A stretch of 64,000 nucleotides of DNA from Trissonchulus latispiculum. Its lineage: Eukaryota; Nematoda; Enoplea; Enoplida; Ironidae. The translations under genes were made by a program, and so were the position numbers. This document shows positions 1 through 12,600 of the stretch, in pieces (position 1 is the first letter of the stretch; each line of letters opens with the position of its first letter). The stretch is taken from positions 1-64,000 of the forward strand of contig JASAND010011376.1 of the NCBI GenBank assembly GCA_030248195.1, read 5' to 3'. Below the pieces are notes generated by a model. That model searched no databases, had not been told where the DNA came from, and saw only the letters and a list, made by a program, of their open reading frames with translations.

Positions 1-166
1 GATTGTGATTTAGCCCAGGCTCAGCCTAATCAAGCATTCCGTCGACCGAAATCACACACATCACAAGAAGGAATGTGTAATTAATTAATGCACGAATTAT
101 TAAATTATTTAATTAATGAATTATTTATTTAATTAGTTAATTAGTTTAGCACAAGTTGCTACATAC
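1..166. other. AT-rich non-coding flank
   Basis: No gene is visible. Positions 80-145 are a run of TTAATTAA-like AT-rich sequence. If the exon at 167-302 is real, this is the start of its downstream intron. Confidence 0.5.
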
Positions 167-302
167 CGCCGATTCTGGTTCGTTTCGGCATCACTGTAGC
201 GGCCGCATCCGTAGCGTTCAATTTCAAATCGGCCTGGGCAGGTTGCTTGATCCAAGGACAGTTGAAATCGTTATTGTTCAAAAGGGTCTCTTCCGAAGCT
301 TG
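167..302 (-). CDS. Putative internal exon of an unidentified gene
   Basis: A minus-strand open segment of 45 codons plus one base lies between a good acceptor (TGTTTACAG, before 302) and a good donor (GGCG followed by GTATGT, after 167). The peptide starts QASEETLLNNNDFNCPW and ends MPKRTRIGG. It begins in phase 0 and ends one base into a codon. Its base composition is more even than the AT-rich flanks, as expected for an exon. I do not recognise the protein. Upstream exons would lie at higher coordinates and downstream exons off the left edge; none was found inside the window. It could be a chance open segment. Confidence 0.4.
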
Positions 303-446
303 CTGTAAACAGTAAAAATTGTTAGAGTGACACATTAATGGGCCAATCTTTTGAGCACAGCTCCACAAGTAACAGAGTAGGCAAAGCTTAGTGGAATGAG
401 TAAAACTTTGGTAATGGCTACCTATGTTTTCTGGTAGCCTTTTCAT

Positions 447-3371
447 TAGTCCAGCATAAGTTACAGTTTTAGGATATTAGCTTGTACGTCAAGGAAAGGC
501 CGAATCGTAAAACCGTTTTCAGATTCGTGTTCTACGAAACCAAAAACCATTTTGAACAACTTTTCAGCAAACAAAACAATAAATTATCGGTTGCCTTTTT
601 ATTGGACCCCCAAAAACAATTTTGCGGGGTAGTTGAACAAAGCGTGTGCTCGAAAAACACATTGACATTAACCCTATTTTAGCTAATTTAGTCTTGGTCT
701 TAGTCCAAACAAATTTGGTCGTTACGGATTCTGGGCCTAGGGTGGGATTTACTGAATATATCTTAATCATCTACATGAATCTAGGTAATGTTCGACTATT
801 CAGAACTGCAAAATGTAGTATTACAAAAGGAGTAATTGCAAACTTGCTTAATTTCATATTGCACATTTTTGGTTTGTGCGGAAAAAAGCGGAATAGCAGC
901 AAAAGCTATAGAATATACTATATCTATGCTCCAAGTTGTAAATATTAATCTTTGCCAACTATGTGCTTATGAATGAAAATAAGATACGTAATGATGAGCA
1001 AAAACCAGGGATGTCAGATAGAGTTATGTCACAAATTATTGAAAATGAGTGAAAACGAAAAAGAAGAAGTTCTCGTTTGAAGTGGAAAATAGAGTACAAC
1101 CTACACTATTTCCACTTTCTGTTCCTACTAACAAAATCGAAATTAATTATTAATTGTTTTGGATAACAAAATCTTGAATGAATTTATGAGCTGTGCTTTT
1201 CGCTCCAGCTCTTTTTTATGGTTACAGCAGTTTAATATTCAGTTGCATAAAATGGAAAAAACAGTGCCAAAAGTATGGCAAGGAGACTTGGTCACAGAAA
1301 AAACCGCAAAAAGTCGCACGAATCTTCGCCAGAATTATTTATACCATTTGGGAACTTGAATACAGAGTTTTAGTTCCTCCTATGCGGTCCTGTTGTTAAG
1401 CCGTCTGACCGAACCAAAAAGGCGCCTGCCCAGCAAAAAGGTTTAGGACTCAGAAAGTTGAAATAAGTTTTGAAAGTGCTGGAACTATAGACTTTAGCTT
1501 TGTATTCAAGCAGGTATTGAAAGACCTAATTTTGTTATAATGGAATTTTGTTGAAATACTTTCTCCTCAACCGTTGGAGGAATTTCTAACCTTATTATGC
1601 TGGCTTAGCTGGAAGCTGAAAATTAAGGGCAAAATCTGGCTAGGAAAGTTGCTAACAATAGTCGAGATAATTTGGCACCATATACATAATCTGTGCAAAA
1701 AATTGCTTTTACGAGGCACCCTTTTAAAATGCACCTATTCAGAGGACTAAATTTAAAATTCCATTTGCCTAATTGTAGCTTAAAGTCGACTCTAGTAGTC
1801 AAACGAGGAATCAAAATAAAACTGTTTTTATGGCGGACTTTCAGGTTTAAACGTGAGCAAACTCACAATCTCAGGACTGCGTCCAGAATTTTGATGAAAG
1901 TATAATGATAAACTGGATTTTTACAGAAAAAAGGTTTAGTTCCTTGCTCACCTTAAATATTTTTCGACGTTCGGCATTTCAAAAACCTGGTGAACGTGAG
2001 AGACAGCTCGAAGAAACTATTAAGATTATCTCTTTCAATAATGTCAATGACTCGAAACTGAGAGCAAAGACAATTAACAAAAAATCTGTTATTACAGCCA
2101 AATTTCCTCAGAAACTCTAAGTTACATCAAACTAGGTTGGTGATTTTCGTCCACTTCCCAACAAATGGTTCATTTGGGGGATAATTTACTTGAGAGCGTA
2201 AAGTTGATTAAAAGGAATCACAAAGCAGGCGAAAGGCGAAATTTATGAGTGAAATCATGGAAAGTGTTTCTTGAAAGCTTCAGTGTTAATGACTGAAAGT
2301 TAAGTTTCGCATTTGTCTTCTGAACAACCTCACAAATGAGATCCCTGAGAAAACAGGAATTAAGTGGAAAGTTTCACACAAAAGGTCCGACCAAATCTCT
2401 GCTCAAATAAAAAAAGTCAGACCCGGCTAATTTCCCCGCCAGAAAAGTACTTTTCTAGGCCAAACAGTTCAGGCCAGAGAAACGTGTTCAGAAAGATTTA
2501 ACCACAAAATAAAGGTGGCGGCAGGCAAACTTTAAGCCTTAAGCTACACTTCTATTCAAGAAGGAAAGAAAGAACTTCTCAAGTGAACTTCAAATCTTTA
2601 GCACGTTCTCAGGAAGGTTACTTGAAACAGCTTTAGCTATAGAGAAATTAAAATTGGAATTTGTGTTCTGCTATTTTAGTTCGTATATAGTGCTTTTCAT
2701 GCTCTAACCTTTGCAAAATTGGAACGGGCTAAAGGCGTTGTGGAATCTGTTGTGGAAAATGTTTGGTCGCAAACGCTAAATCTCTATTTCCTCGAAAAGA
2801 ATTGTCGATTTCGCTGTATACTCCAAAAAAAGAAATTAACGAACTTGCTCATTAACGCTACTAGAAATTACGCTTCCAACCAATCATCAATTAATTGATC
2901 AAATGCTATTTAGAAATGTTTTATAGAATTAGAAGCCGATTCAAACAATTCTGCATCAAACGAAGCAGTTAACAACTTCATGTATTGAATTTTATATATA
3001 ATATTGGGTGTCGAGTGAAAGCGCCACCGACCAAAGCTTTAGAAAGTTAAAAAACTTACGAACAGACAGTCCGATAATTACTGAGAAACTGACGAATTTC
3101 AAAAAAGCAAATCACATCAGACATAATCGAATATAATTTGTAAATGTATTTACTTGTATTTACTTGTTTATATTAAATTGCACCGTAATGGTGCGTTCAA
3201 AATCAGTTTATGGAACATATAAAAGAATTCCATATATGAGTGCTTAAGATCAAATGATCAGTGTAAATTTGATTTCTAGCAGAACTGATATAACAACGTT
3301 TTGCAGCATCACTAAATCAGGTTTCATCCTTTACAAGTGTAATTAAATAACAGCCTGTAGGTCATGTAATT
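447..3371. other. Intergenic stretch, no gene recognised
   Basis: AT-rich sequence with many stops. All open frames are under about 100 codons, overlap one another and show no recognisable domain or clear splice pattern. I see no RNA gene and no clear repeat before the Foldback element. Confidence 0.5.
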
Positions 3372-4539
3372 GGGGTGTCTTCAATGCCGAGAATTGCATT
3401 GCCGAGAATGCACATTGCCGAGAAAGGCATTGTCAGAATGCAGAAATTGCCGAAGGACAGCTTGTAGTTATTAATTTGTGCTTAGCTTTCATGTTTAATA
3501 GGGTAACAGGAAATTTGATCTGGTTTCGATCAAAGTTTCGTGTTTGCACCAGGGATTTTCAAAAAATCGGACATGTGCCTTTCAGTGAATTTTTCCATGA
3601 AAAAGTGTGGTTTTCAATATTCTTTTTCTGCGCTTTAATGCTGCCACAAATGGTGATCGTTCTAGAGAAGAAAGCCAACAAAAATTTGTAAGATCGGAGC
3701 ACAAACATACAAAACGTGGGGAAGAATGTACGAGGAAGGAAGAAAGGTATAGCATTTCCTGCACGTTCACTAACTGTTTCAGAAAATGCATCTATGGTCC
3801 AATTTAATTAAACTTTATATATAATTTCGGTAAAAACATCGGATATGGTTATAAAGTCTGTATTTTTTAATTTCTCGAAAATGTGTTTTTAATAGGTGTA
3901 TTTTTCAATAAAAGGTTTGCGAAAACAACTTAAAACCCGTGGTATAGTCGCATTTATCTTGAACATGAAAGTCTAATGTAAAATCCTTAAAAATAGTGTT
4001 TGCTTATTGTAAATAAAGCTGCAATGCAGGTCAATTGATCAGACTAAAAGAGTTTAAGCGAGCTCTAGTCTGCAGGTCATGAAGGAACGTTCCGCATCAC
4101 GACTTGAAGCCAGATCTCTTTCGAATATCTTGCTACCTTCAATCCTGAAATTAGCAATTCCTTAATTTTAATTTATTCATTAATTATTAATTTCATTAAA
4201 AAATTAATTAATTCTTGCAATTCAATTTAATGAAATTAAAATACAAAAGCTTTGAATTAAACTTGCATAAATTTGTTAACTGCTTAGAAATTTAGATGTA
4301 TTGTAGCATTTAAAGACTGAATATACTTGTGGCATAGATAAAGCAGGTTTCATAAAATGCACTTTCTCGGCAATGCAATTCTCAGCAATGCCATTCTCGG
4401 CAATGCAAACAATGATTTTTAATCTTTCTCGGCAATGCAAGAAATGAACATTGACCGTTCTCGGCAATGCAATTCTCGGCAATGCCTTTCTCGGCAATGT
4501 GCATTCTCGGTAATGCAATTCTCGGCATTGAATGTTACC
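3372..4539. mobile_element. Foldback (Mutator-like) transposon FB1 with 9-bp TSD
   Basis: Both ends carry tandem variants of ATTGCCGAGAA: at 3382-3455 in one orientation and at 4363-4530 in the other, so the ends fold back. The outer ends are GGGGTGTCTTC on the left and GAATGTTACC on the right. The element is flanked by a perfect 9-bp duplication, CATGTAATT, at 3363-3371 and 4540-4548. Long inverted ends built of tandem repeats with 9-bp duplications fit Foldback elements, usually placed with Mutator-like transposons. The 1168-bp element has no transposase frame and is non-autonomous. A second copy of nearly equal length is at 43506-44680. Confidence 0.8.
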
Positions 4540-4611
4540 CATGTAATTTGGGAAATTGCCTGTTTTTAGGCCCATCTATATACATTCCTTTACACAGTTA
4601 TTTTTATTATT

Positions 4612-4640
4612 ATTCCTGCTGGTCCTGCTGGAGCAGGAAT
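4612..4640. repeat. Short palindrome around ATTCCTGCT
   Basis: ATTCCTGCT pairs with AGCAGGAAT across an 11-base spacer. The same stem recurs with a 2-base loop at 17436-17455. It may be a solo terminus of a palindromic repeat; no function can be assigned. Confidence 0.4.
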
Positions 4641-6250
4641 GTATAAAATGGTAACTTTCTATGTTTAGCGTTACTGTCTCTGTTTCAGAACAAGGAAGCC
4701 CTATCTTCAGCACAGGGCTAGTATAGGGCTCTTTTTTGCGGAAGCTCATTTATGCAAATTAGGTTGGCAGCTATAAAAGCGGCAGCATCTGATGTCTTCG
4801 CGCAGTTGTCAACTGTCAGCAATCTAATCGGTTGCACATTTTTGGGTGCGAAAGTGGAGCTTGGGTGCTCCACACAGGCACATTCAACGTATAAAATTGA
4901 GGCCCTGAGCTCAACTTTGAAATTTCACTCTTCTCAACAAAATTACACCAAAAAATTGACAACTTAAAATCTTATTTTCACCTGTAATCAAAAAGTTGTA
5001 TCTGCTTCAGAATTGATGTAGAAAATCGTAGCAAAAGTCTGTTAATATTCTATTAATAAAATGCTCATCTGTTCTGTATGAAATAATACGAAGTCTTTTC
5101 ATTAGTCAGTACAAGCGAAGCAAGAATTCTTCCCGTTGAAGATTTATTATTATTATTATAATTATTATTATATGGAAATACTTCGCATAGCGAACTCTGA
5201 ACTTAAACTATGAAAAACTAAACTATTGTCCACCATCAATGGTTAACCAATATTCAACTGACAACAAAAAATGCTGAGGTGTAACAGAAAACAGAACAAC
5301 TTTTCGCTGATTAATAGTTTAATAGAATAATAAGAAAAATTATTTATTTATATTGCAACGGAATGTAACCATATCCCATACGAATTCTTACAGGTCCAAT
5401 AAGGAATATTGCCCCTTTTTGGGGCCAACTTGTTATTGATTGATTTTTTGCATATGGACTGAAAAGCTCAATGAGTTTGTAGGCTGTACGAAATAGACAA
5501 ATATGAGAGAAACTCAATATTTCGGCAAAATCAAAGTTTCAACATTGTATGAATGACTTTAAGTGACAACAAAGGCTAAAGAACTGACTTTCACTGAAAA
5601 CCTAGTAATTTCTAACCTTTAGGTTGTCCGCCAACAAATAATCGCGTGACAATCAGAGTTAAACCCCACTAACGGGAAAAATCACCTCCCACCCCAACAC
5701 AGGCCCAATCCAGAAACACAAGGCTTCCCCCAACCCCGACCAGATAATAAGGTAAGCTAGCTAGCCTTAAGCCAGTCACAGAGAGCAAAGTCTTAAAATA
5801 GTCTCACCGTTTCATCTTGATTGCCAATGGAAGTTGTTTTGTACCAATCTGTGCTCCAAACTCCACGATCCTTCCAGGGGCCCGATGACATTATTACCAA
5901 GGGATGGATAATTTAGGAAGGGGGGATTTTAAACGAAGTATTCCAATAAAATTCCGCCAAAAATGTGGAAACACTTTAGACCTTAGCGGCAGGACAGCCC
6001 ATTTACGTCCCTGTGAAGTTAGCACTGCAGCCGGTAATTTAATTGTCACCTCTCGGCTTTCCAAAAAGTTCGTAGTCAAATTTGAGTCTTACGTCAAACT
6101 TTCTTAAAAATGCTCTGAACCATACTGAATATTGGGCTGTTTTTCTTTAGTTAGGAAAAATCCACAATGGCCAAAAAATCCAAATGCAATGAATGAAGAA
6201 TTAATGAATGAACCTGAAAAATAAGAAAACAGTGACAAAATTCTCCAACC
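4641..6250. other. Intergenic stretch with (TTA)n microsatellite
   Basis: No gene recognised. A (TTA)n microsatellite lies at about 5143-5172. The rest is AT-rich with scattered short frames and no splice structure that I can support. Confidence 0.5.
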
Positions 6251-6470
6251 TTTGCATACATGTGCTTGTGGGGGTTGGCGGGTTTTCAACCCCCCCCCCC
6301 AGACCTGGAGCTCTCCCCCCCAGACGGGTCCCTCACCCCCCTCCCCCAGAATCCGGATTTTCCGGGTTTTTTGGCAAAAAACCAGAAAAATCCGGTTTTC
6401 TGGCGGCCGCCGGTCGCCGGTCTACCGCCCCCCCCCAGAACTTCCCCACCTGCACATGTGTGGTCCGCAT
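6251..6470. repeat. C-tract-rich palindromic repeat
   Basis: Several C runs of 6-11 bases flank a palindromic core near 6350-6400, where AATCCGGATTTTCC pairs with a copy ending AAAATCCGG. The element is bounded by similar CACATGTG-like sequence. Overlapping proline-rich frames here are by-products of the C runs. It resembles the G-tract repeats found later in the window and looks like a short non-autonomous element. Confidence 0.5.
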
Positions 6471-6803
6471 CCGCATTACTTCTAATGCTAAGCCAATGAA
6501 TGCTTTGTTGGTCTGAGCCTGCACGAAATTCTTGAGATTTCTAACATGCTTCAGAAAACCTACACGCTTTGCAACTTTTTCAGAATATCGACTGGATATA
6601 TATTGCGTGATACTGAAATTGTAGTGCTTGGACCAAGAAAACAGGCGTCAGCGATCATGTACCGTTGAGACAGTATATACCTAGGAGAGAAGGAAATGGA
6701 AAGATCAGCTCTTCAATCAGAAAGAAGGAAAGGCTCAGTCGGTGATCGAACCTCGTCCTTCTGGAGCCAACAACTGAACTTCCATATCAGGCTTACTCCT
6801 GCT

Positions 6804-7074
6804 TAGAGTTGTGCCCGGGCCTTGAATCGGGCCTCGGGCTCGGGTCCGGTTGCTGGATCGGCAGGCCCGGCCCGGGCCCGATGAGGCCCGGTCAAGTTTT
6901 TGTTGTGCAAATTTCATAATTTTTCCAAATTCTCTGTATTAGTAAGTCAAATTTAAGCTTCCAGGAGTTGTTTCAGTTGTAATAAATAGCACTAACTATT
7001 GTTTGTCACTGTTTTTTGTATGCCGGGCCTTCACCGGGCCGACCCGGAAAACTTGTTATAACGGCACAACTCTA
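6804..7074. mobile_element. hAT-like MITE with perfect 8-bp TSD
   Basis: The inverted ends TAGAGTTGTGCC and GGCACAACTCTA match perfectly. They are flanked by identical 8-bp duplications, CTCCTGCT, at 6796-6803 and 7075-7082. Subterminal DNA is full of palindromic GGGCCCG and CCGGGC motifs on both sides. An 8-bp duplication and ends of this form are typical of the hAT superfamily. At 271 bp it is non-autonomous. Confidence 0.88.
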
Positions 7075-7082
7075 CTCCTGCT

Positions 7083-8178
7083 AGCTTAGCTGACGATGTT
7101 ATGGTGGGGTTTGGGGAACCTTGGGATTCAGCTCCATTTGCCATCTGAGTTCGCTCGAATATTTCCTTAATCATGTGTGGAATTAATTAATTAATAATTA
7201 ATTAATTAAAAAGTATTAGCTTCCCCAGCCTTTTGCATTACATCTTAAACATCATCGCATGAATTAGGGTTAGTAAGAAAGGTACTACCCGTACCCAAAT
7301 CCAGGTGGCAAACTTTTTCATCAATGTACCTGAAGCCTTGCACGGGTGGGTTGATTCGTTTCGGTGCTGTTGATCTTAAAAATGACAAGAAATAGCTCTA
7401 TTTCCCGATTTTCACAGGTACCCTACGCCAATGTAAAGAAAAATTCAAAATTTTAAAAGGATCAATAAAGTTGTGTTTGGACGAATCGAACATCATTCCC
7501 TTTAGTGAGATTTTTAACATTTAATTTTTTAAAAAGTTTTAAAAAAATTTAAATTTTTAACATTTAACAGTTTAACACTAGAATATCCAAAATTCGGACA
7601 GACAGAATTTTAACGAGACCCTTAAATGGCATCAAAGACGTATAAATCTATCGTTCGGTTTTTATGGAAAGAGCATTTACATGGTTTAGTCAGACAAGTT
7701 AATTTTACCCCAACTCAGTTGTAATGGCGTTCTTTGAAATATGGCGGTCTTAAAACCGAAAGCTTCAAAGCCAAGTTCCGCCTTTATTGGAAGTATACAT
7801 CGTGTAGAAAATATATGAATGAGGTCACTAGTTTATTTAAATTCTAATATTGGATAATAGAGCTTGCCACATTCTTATACGGATTTCTTGGCTGATAGCT
7901 TAAGGCAAACCTTGAAAATATTAGTGTGTGAAATATATCCTGTAAATAAATATATACAAGTCTCAAGAAAAGAAATAGCTGAAAAGAGCGGGAAAGAGAT
8001 CACTCTTTAAGCGAGGGAATGAGTGGGTAGTGGGCGAGGAACCATCGACAACGCCATATTTTATACTTAAAAACATACATGAAAAGCATTTCAAATAATC
8101 GAAGTCTTGTTATCAAGTAAGATAAAGATTCTTAGATCCATAAAAGTTGTAATGGTTTCGAAAAGCGTAAAAGTTTCT
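7083..8178. other. Intergenic stretch, no gene recognised
   Basis: AT-rich DNA including a TTAATTAA-rich patch at about 7180-7210 and an A/T homopolymer patch near 7510-7570. No coding frame, RNA gene or complete repeat could be supported. Confidence 0.5.
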
Positions 8179-8380
8179 GGGCCCTGTTGCACCAACGACT
8201 GATTGCTGATTAATTAGTAATCAGTAATCAGTGACATCTGCTGCGTCAACTTCACTGATTACAATCAGTAATCAGTATACCCAGGAATCAGTGAATATCA
8301 ACGGGATGTGTATTTCACTGCTGATTACTGATTGATTGTCGATTACAGATTACTGATCAAAAGTTGGTGCAACAGTGCCC
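8179..8380. mobile_element. Short inverted-repeat MITE with TGATTACTGATT motifs
   Basis: The ends GGGCCCTGTTGCACCAAC and GTTGGTGCAACAGTGCCC are inverted copies with one mismatch over 18 bp. The interior is made of repeats of TAATCAGTAATCAGT in both orientations. The ends resemble PIF/Harbinger-type MITE termini, but no clean 3-bp duplication is visible, so the superfamily is uncertain. Confidence 0.75.
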
Positions 8381-10395
8381 GCTAAACATCTGTTATTTAT
8401 ATCCTATTGAAGGTTCCATAAAGGACTGGCCAAAAACTGCTGTTTTTATCTCTAAGGGTTATCCAAAAAGTGTAGCACAAGAAACGGGGAATTTGGGAGT
8501 CAGACACAGACAACCTGTAAGCTGAACTCAATGAATTCCAACCCAGACCTTAAGGTTAAGACACCCTTTTCCCTTTCCAAAACCGGCTGAACTAGTGAGG
8601 GGTAGGAGCAATTTTCCACCTCAGCTTAACCTAAATTTTATTTCCAATTTACTCCCGGTGTGACAAGAACCGGTGAGCAAATTTGTGTCCGACAATTTGG
8701 GTCCTATTCAAAAACCCCACATTTAAATTGACCCAGCTTGTGAGCTGGTAAATTAATAGTATTCATCAATTTCTACGACAGACAGACATTCTTCTAAAAG
8801 TTAGCAAATGGTGCTAGCTCTTTGACAAACTCATATTCGCGGAAGGAAGTGGTAGAGATTTGTTTATCGTTCCAAACAAAATGAATTTTATCCTATTGTC
8901 ACATCCATAAGTCATCGATGTGACTGTTTTTCAGCACCTTTTTTTGCCATCTGTATGATGTATTTTTGAAACTTTGTCGGCAAGGAAACATTGAGAAAGA
9001 TTATCGTGTTATAAAATTTACGTGTAGGTATAAGTGGACCTCCCACCAAGGTCCGGGTAGTTCCAATTACACGTATAAGCTTGCAAAACTGTATAGCTCT
9101 TCGCTGATTGGTTGAATTCTAACAGCATACGATAGTTAGAAATCAACAAATCAGCGAAGAGCTAAACGGTTTTACAAGCTTCTGTGTGTTATTGGGAGTC
9201 TCCCCCCGAGATCTCAGCCTTCACGTTCCTAGCATTATTGCAAGCTTAAACGCTAGGAAGGGCTGAGTATACCTATCTCACTTTTCTTATTATAAACTCT
9301 TGGTCTAACCAAGAGTAAGAGTACGCCACCAGGCATTTTGTTATCAGAGCAACCTATTGCAATTCTTACTTCAGTACCACAGCAGTGTAATTTTACTAGC
9401 TTAATTTTATTAATACTTGTCCAATTTATTTTTCTTTTCTTTGCAGTTCTTTTAATATGCTCGTTGGCTAATTTACCTCCCAGGAAACTGGACCCATCAC
9501 TTCAAAGAAGTTTCTACGAGCTGACGCTCGAAGCAGACTTAAATTAAACCAACACGTATTTTCGAGCTTAAGCACGTGAACATAGAGGGAGTCAGCGTGC
9601 CTCATTTCGACTAGGAACTGATTTGCGAGGGGATCACACTAAGGTCTAATGTGTGGGAGGTTGCGCATAAAAGCACCGCCTTTACTCTGATGACATGGAG
9701 CTGACCTACTCTTACCATTATGTATTCTTGGTCTAACTTAATGAAGTTTGAATGACCAGACACATCTATTTGGTGGTGCAGGAATGTTGTTTGCAGAAAA
9801 ACAGCTTGATGGATCTCGCAACGCTTAACGAACCTGATTTTCTCGGGTTCTGTCCTCCTAGGGAGCATTATTGGGTCTTAAGTACAGGCTGATTGCAAAA
9901 AATAGTAAGGAATAAGTTGTTGGAATAAAAAAAGATTTTCCTGTTTTGGGACAAAAGTTCTGCCTGTCAAGCGCTGATACATAATTTCAAGTAGTCAATT
10001 GAGCGAACAAGTCTAACTACTTTTAGATAAGTGTTTCCTTTCGAAGTATCTTACAAGAGCTGGTACTTAAACTATTCCCCACCAACTAGGTATGTATTGC
10101 ATTCATTTTCATTTCAGACTATAAATCATGCAAGGCTGTGCCAAAGTTCGAGCAATTTCAGCAATTATTTCAAGCCATCGAGATGTTTCCGGTAGTTTAT
10201 CAAAGGGGGGTTTTTTCAAACATGACAAAGAAAGCAGTACTTCTCTTAATTCCTCAGAGTTTTTGCTGGCTGTTGGTGGTACTACGGTCAATTTAAAGTA
10301 TAAATTTGGTTTTAAAGTTTTAAAATTTGGTAAAAGATCAAATAGTACACAAGGATAAGTGGCAAATATGTCCTTCCTTCGAAATAAAAACATTG
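8381..10395. other. Intergenic stretch with one imperfect hairpin
   Basis: No gene recognised. At about 9062-9196 an imperfect inverted repeat pairs AAGCTTGCAAAAC and AGCTCTTCGCTGATT with copies on the other arm. Sequence near 9705-9740 resembles the ends of the palindromic element at 40192-40611. A hydrophobic 69-codon frame at 9338-9547 has no supporting context. Confidence 0.5.
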
Positions 10396-10946
10396 GGTCT
10401 ATTTCTTTAAAGATTAAAATGGACGGATTAAACGGATTAAAAATCAGCCGGATTAAAATTTTAATTGTTATTTCTTTAATGCTGGATTAAACGGATTAAA
10501 ATTAACTCGTTTAATCCGACCATTTTTAATCCGAGGATTAAACGAGTTTATTTTAATCCATTTAATCTTCCATTAAAGGAACAGCGATTAAAAATTTTAA
10601 TCAGCCAACTTTTAATCCGTTTAATCCGCGTACTTGCACGAGGATTAAAAACCAGTTGAAAATGCAGGCGACGGATTAAACGGATTAAAACTAATCTTTA
10701 AAGAAACAGCGATTAAGCAGGTCGGATTAAAATTAACTCGTTGATTTTTTAATCCGAAGTGTGAATAAAGAAACAGGATTAGATTAAACTTTTAATCCTA
10801 GGTGTATTAAAGAAATAGGATTAAATTTAGTCCGTTTAACTCGTTTAACTCCCTGGATTAAATTTTAATCCGTTAATCCGAGGTGCTATTTCTTTAATGC
10901 GGATTAATTTTAAACTAATCCGTTTAATCTTTAAAGAAATAGGACC
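10396..10946. mobile_element. Inverted-repeat element built of GGATTAAAC motifs
   Basis: The ends GGTCTATTTCTTTAAAG and CTTTAAAGAAATAGGACC are inverted copies, flanked by ATTG on both sides (10392-10395 and 10947-10950). The interior is a dense patchwork of GGATTAAACGGATTAAA in both orientations, with internal TATTTCTTTAAT copies that suggest repeated self-insertion or tandem growth. No coding capacity. It is a non-autonomous DNA element of unassigned superfamily. Confidence 0.7.
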
Positions 10947-12208
10947 ATTGAAAACCAACAAATGAAATAAGTTCTAAGCAAAAATAGAAAAGAGTTTATG
11001 GCTTGCTAACGACTGGTTCTAGAACCGATCCTAATGAATATGCTACTATCCAACCAAACTTCTCATTACAGAACTGAAAACTTCTTTCGAAACCATATTA
11101 ACCAGGTCTACAGATCATTGAATAATGACATCAATGAAAGAGCATCAAATAAATTGTATCTTCATAGACACAAACTGGGGATTTGATCCTATAACCTCTC
11201 GTTTACAGCGCAAATGCTCTGCCACTTGGGCCACCATTGTCCCAGGCTTGTTGCAGTTTAAATGCCAACGAACAAGTGATTCTCAACAATGGGAAATTCG
11301 TAAACACCCAAGAAATGGTTTGAATTAATACAATTATTTCTAGCCAAATAGCCTCTCTCTAGCCTACTTAAAAAGTATATATGAAGCTTTATTATTTTCA
11401 ACTTATTGGTAACAAAAACTGCCAAGGAATCGGCACGCTAAGCCTTCCCACTGGGAAAAGCCGAAAATTTATTCATTGAAGCTTGAAGGTAATAAATTGC
11501 AATTAATGCTCAAGTAATGTCAAATATTTAGCACCCTGTTAAAGCTGAGACTTTAATTAGAAATTTTGCGTTCTAGAAATGTAGCTCCTCCACACTTACT
11601 CTCCAAATTATTTTCGAGTACCCTCCTTCAGACACGAATCTAAGGAGATTTTCCCAACTCACGCCAAAGTTGTCAAATAAGTGAACTCTTAGGCTTTGAC
11701 TTAGGCGTGCCAATGTTTGGCCAAACAATGTAGCAAGCGAAATTGCTTGGTTCGTGCTGATTTTAGAGGGAAACATAAAAGGCCATAACTTTTGGGAACG
11801 TCTAAACGTTAGTGACAAACTTGCTAATTTTACTACCGAGAAATTGGCCTAGTTTTATTATTCTTTGCATTCATTTTCGAAGGGCAAACTCATTAGAATG
11901 TTGCTAAAAGTTCCGTTTCGCGAAAGAATAAAACTTTCCCAACCGGAAACATAAAGTAGCTGAAATCTGATTGGTTCTCTCTCTCTCCTTCTATTCCTAG
12001 AAAAGCATAGAAACAGAAAGTTACGTATTAGGTGGTACTTCTTTATTAGGCGTAAACGGTTTGATTCAGATCTGAATTTGCGATGGGAAGTTTCATACCA
12101 GCTTTCAAATATTTATCGAATTATAGTAAGTGAATAATCGAATGAAGAACGAAACAATGCTGCGGTACTACTACAGCACATGCAGAGATGAGGAAGAGCC
12201 GGACTTTC
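10947..12208. other. Intergenic stretch, no gene recognised
   Basis: No supported gene. Only short unsupported frames and a small CT-rich patch at about 11978-11990 are visible. Confidence 0.5.
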
Positions 12209-12324
12209 CGGCTCGGCTCGGCTCGGCTCGGCTCGGCTCGGCTCGGCTCGGCTCGGCTCGGCTCGGCTCGGCTTGGCTCGGCTCGGCTCGGCTCGGCTCG
12301 GCTCGGCTCGGCTCGGCTCGGCTC
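12209..12324. repeat. (GGCTC)n pentanucleotide microsatellite
   Basis: About 23 tandem copies of GGCTC, with one variant GGCTTG near 12271, and a short satellite of the same motif at 12372-12389. The repeat keeps several frames open on both strands, giving RAEPS- or GSARL-type peptides. These frames are artefacts of the repeat rather than genes. Confidence 0.9.
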
Positions 12325-12439
12325 CAGCAAATACCCGGCTAAGCCCGGCTTGGGAGGATTTTGAAAGTAGGGCGGCTCGGCTCGGCTCGCAAAGCTTGAA
12401 TTTTAAAATTCGCACGATTGCACTGAATTTAGATAGGAT

Positions 12440-12600
12440 CCATGCTGTGTCAGCGAACAAGTGCAGAAGGCGGAATTTGGGGGAAAGTGAACCCAAAACC
12501 CGGAATTCCCCCTTTTTTGTCCAAAAAACGGGAAATCCGGATTTTGGATGGTTGAGCGACCCCTCAGAGGGGTGAGTGATTCACAACACGTGGCGTGGAT
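12440..12600. repeat. CCGGATTTT-type G/C-tract repeat
   Basis: AACCCGGAATTCCCCC and GGGAAATCCGGATTTTGG echo the C-tract repeat at 6251-6470, suggesting a degenerate related element. No coding capacity. Confidence 0.4.

Noticed and set aside
9338..9547. Hydrophobic 69-codon frame suggesting a small membrane protein
   Set aside because: The T-rich DNA alone explains the hydrophobic residues. There is no conserved motif or gene context.
12113..12575. Open frames of 70-127 codons across the GGCTC array, giving RAEPS-type repeats
   Set aside because: A pentanucleotide repeat without stops keeps frames open on both strands. There is no conserved flank or splice structure.
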